DNA of 64,000 nucleotides, from NCBI GenBank assembly GCA_050257855.1, contig JBLMXQ010000080.1, positions 1 to 64,000 on the forward strand, in the 5' to 3' direction. The position numbers and the translations under genes were made by a program. This document shows, in pieces, positions 62,357-64,000 of this stretch. Position 1 is the stretch's first letter, and each line of letters starts with the position of its first letter. Below the pieces are notes generated by a model. The model was not told where the DNA came from. It saw only the letters and a program-made list of their open reading frames with translations, and searched no databases. This stretch comes from JBLMXQ01 sp050257855. GTDB taxonomy: Bacteria; Acidobacteriota; Vicinamibacteria; Vicinamibacterales; CAVVIG01.

Positions 62357-64000
62357 GAGACCACCACCGAAACGAGCGGGCCCTTGCCGATGACGATCTT
62401 GCGGATGGTCTTCCCGGCGACGTGCTGCTGCACCGTGCCGTCGGCCAGCGCCCGGTCACGCAGCTCGTCCTCGGACGCGTCGGCGGGGACCGTGAGCCGC
62501 GCGCGCACCTTGCCGTTGATCTGGACCGGCACCACCACCGAGTCCGCCTTTGCCACCTCCGGATCGAATGTCGGCCAGCGGGCCGCGGCGAGCGATTCCG
62601 GGTGCCCGAGCATCTGCCACAGCTCCTCGGCGGTGTGCGGCGCGAACGGCGAGATCGTCATCACGAGCGCGTCGACGGCCTCGCGCACGGCGCCGATCGT
62701 CTGCGGCCGTTCGACGGTCCCCGCTGGCGCCTCGCCCCGGCTGCCCGGCGCGCCGTGAGCCGTGCCCTCGCTGAATGCATAGAGCTCGTTGACGAGCTCC
62801 ATGAGAGACGACACGGCCGTGTTGAGGTGCATCCGCTCCTCGATGTCCACGGTCACGCGCCGGATCGTCTCGTGCGTCTTGCGGCGGAGGGCGCGCTCGG
62901 CGTCGTTCCACTCGTCTCCGCGTGCCGGCAGGCCTTCGCCGGCGACGGCCTCGCACCAGTGATCGACGATGCGCCAGACGCGGACGAGGAAGCGGAAGCT
63001 GCCCTCGAGGCCGGCGTCGCTCCACTCGACTTCCTTCTCGGGCGGCGCGACGAACATGACGTAGAGCCGCAGCGCATCGGCGCCGTACTTCCGCAGCATG
63101 TCGTCCGGATCGACGACGTTGCCCTTGGACTTGGACATGACGGCGCCGTTCTTGAGCACCATCCCCTGCGTGAGGAGGCGCCTGAACGGCTCGTCGAACC
63201 GGACGAAGCCGATGTCGCGAAGCACGCGCGTGAAGAAGCGCGAGTACAGCAGGTGCAGGATCGCGTGTTCGACGCCGCCGCTGTAGAAGTCGACCGGCAT
63301 CCAGTACGCGGCCGACTCCGGCGCGAACGGGAGCTCGGCGTTCCTCGGGTCGCAGAAGCGCAGGAAGTACCACGAGGAGTCGACGAACGTGTCCATCGTG
63401 TCGGTCTCGCGGCGCGCCGGTCCGCCGCATTTCGGACACGTGGTGTTGACGAACTTCGCCGCCTGCGCCAGCGGCGAGTCGCCGCGCCCCGTGAACGTCG
63501 TCACCTCCGGCAGGGTGACCGGCAGCTGATCGTAGGGCACCGGCACGACGCCGTCCTTCGGGCAGTAGAGCATCGGGATCGGCGTGCCCCAGTACCGCTG
63601 GCGCGAGATGCCCCAATCCTTGAGGCGGTACTGGACAGCGGGGCCGCCGATGCCGCGCCGCTCGGCCTCTGCCGTCATCCGGCGGTTGGCCTCCTCCCAC
63701 GGCAGACCGGTGAACTCGCCGGAGTTCACCAGGCGGCCCTCGCCGGCGTGCGCCTCCGTCATCGTCTCCGCCGAGAGCGGCGCATCGTCGGGCTGGACGA
63801 CGATCGTGACCGGGAGATCGTACTTGCGGGCGAATTCGAAGTCGCGCTCGTCGTGGCCCGGGACGCCCATCACGGCGCCGGTGCCGTATTCGCCGAGCAC
63901 GAAGTTGGCGATCCAGATCGGAACCGCGTTCCCGGTGAACGGATTGACCGCCTTCCGCCCCGTGTCGAAGCCTTCCTTCCCGGTCATCCGCGCGTCCCGG
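62353..64000 (-). CDS. leuS: leucine--tRNA ligase, C-terminal part (5' end outside window)
   Basis: About 549 codons are visible; the frame stays open past the window edge (RDAR before MTGKEGFDTGRKAVNPFTGNAVPIWIANFVLGEYGTGAVMGVPGHDERDFEFA). That part is the CP1 editing domain. Further motifs: YRLKDWGISRQRYWGTPIPMLYC, a zinc-like CPKCGG, VDSSWYFLRFCDP, KMSKS as MSKSKGNVVDPDDML, and the anticodon-binding helices. HIGH is not in view. It heads the leuS-lptE-holA operon. Confidence 0.97.
   Translation of the reverse strand, partial: RDARMTGKEGFDTGRKAVNPFTGNAVPIWIANFVLGEYGTGAVMGVPGHDERDFEFARKYDLPVTIVVQPDDAPLSAETMTEAHAGEGRLVNSGEFTGLPWEEANRRMTAEAERRGIGGPAVQYRLKDWGISRQRYWGTPIPMLYCPKDGVVPVPYDQLPVTLPEVTTFTGRGDSPLAQAAKFVNTTCPKCGGPARRETDTMDTFVDSSWYFLRFCDPRNAELPFAPESAAYWMPVDFYSGGVEHAILHLLYSRFFTRVLRDIGFVRFDEPFRRLLTQGMVLKNGAVMSKSKGNVVDPDDMLRKYGADALRLYVMFVAPPEKEVEWSDAGLEGSFRFLVRVWRIVDHWCEAVAGEGLPARGDEWNDAERALRRKTHETIRRVTVDIEERMHLNTAVSSLMELVNELYAFSEGTAHGAPGSRGEAPAGTVERPQTIGAVREAVDALVMTISPFAPHTAEELWQMLGHPESLAAARWPTFDPEVAKADSVVVPVQINGKVRARLTVPADASEDELRDRALADGTVQQHVAGKTIRKIVIGKGPLVSVVVS

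Overview
This is a GC-rich (about two thirds G+C), gene-dense chromosomal window, most likely from an Acidobacteriota genome, probably class Vicinamibacteria. That placement is an inference from the gene families: a PadR regulator paired with an ADOP-type duplicated permease, a DUF5916/CBM9-like outer-membrane protein, the bacillithiol enzyme BshC, a large secreted protein with carboxypeptidase-regulatory repeats, many Hanks-type kinase folds, and many overlapping ATGA/GTGA gene junctions. There is no rRNA operon in the window to confirm it. There is no prophage, CRISPR array or plasmid origin; the only transposon trace is a truncated IS481-type transposase at the left edge.

Layout. 1-4.0 kb: tail of a probable methyltransferase, an IS remnant, an outer-membrane DUF5916 protein and a secreted YncE-like propeller, then tRNA-Cys and tRNA-Gly. 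4.0-10.6 kb: a long leftward block (DUF1844, PhnP-like hydrolase, ribF, a small unknown gene, cysS, a class III aminotransferase, yraN, galT). 10.6-14.7 kb: mazG, a GxxExxY gene embedded in repeats, and comEC, whose 3' end runs into those repeats. 14.8-21.3 kb: carB, carA, a tandem GC-rich repeat and a pseudokinase with PEGA domains. 21.4-28.8 kb: bshC, a class A PBP, padR and the ADOP permease. 28.9-33.4 kb: hydrolase and MFS transporter leftward, xdhC and an amidohydrolase rightward. 33.4-39.8 kb: heat-shock operon hrcA-grpE-dnaJ-prmA behind a CIRCE operator (no dnaK), a secreted repeat protein, and rsmE. 39.9-44.8 kb: Ser/Thr kinase, ilvE, pilT, recX and a convergent beta-lactamase-like gene. 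44.9-53.2 kb: exported enzymes (quinoprotein with a built-in cytochrome c, a MetX-like hydrolase, an S9 peptidase, a Tat-exported HisC-like aminotransferase and an N-acyl-D-amino-acid deacylase family protein). 53.2-64.0 kb: alaS, pstS, a lytic transglycosylase, an ABC exporter pair, rpsT, holA, lptE and the 3' part of leuS.

The core is housekeeping (tRNA charging, pyrimidine and flavin synthesis, protein folding, envelope assembly). The more unusual material lies between and across genes: several dispersed palindromic or GC-rich repeat families, some running into coding sequence (comEC tail, prmA linker, lptE start); a GxxExxY gene bracketed by direct repeats, one of which has been split by another hairpin element; and a recurring promoter layout in which a -10 box ends 6-8 bases before the start codon, implying leaderless mRNAs for about eight genes, including a nearly symmetric 16-bp divergent promoter between mazG and the DUF1844 gene.
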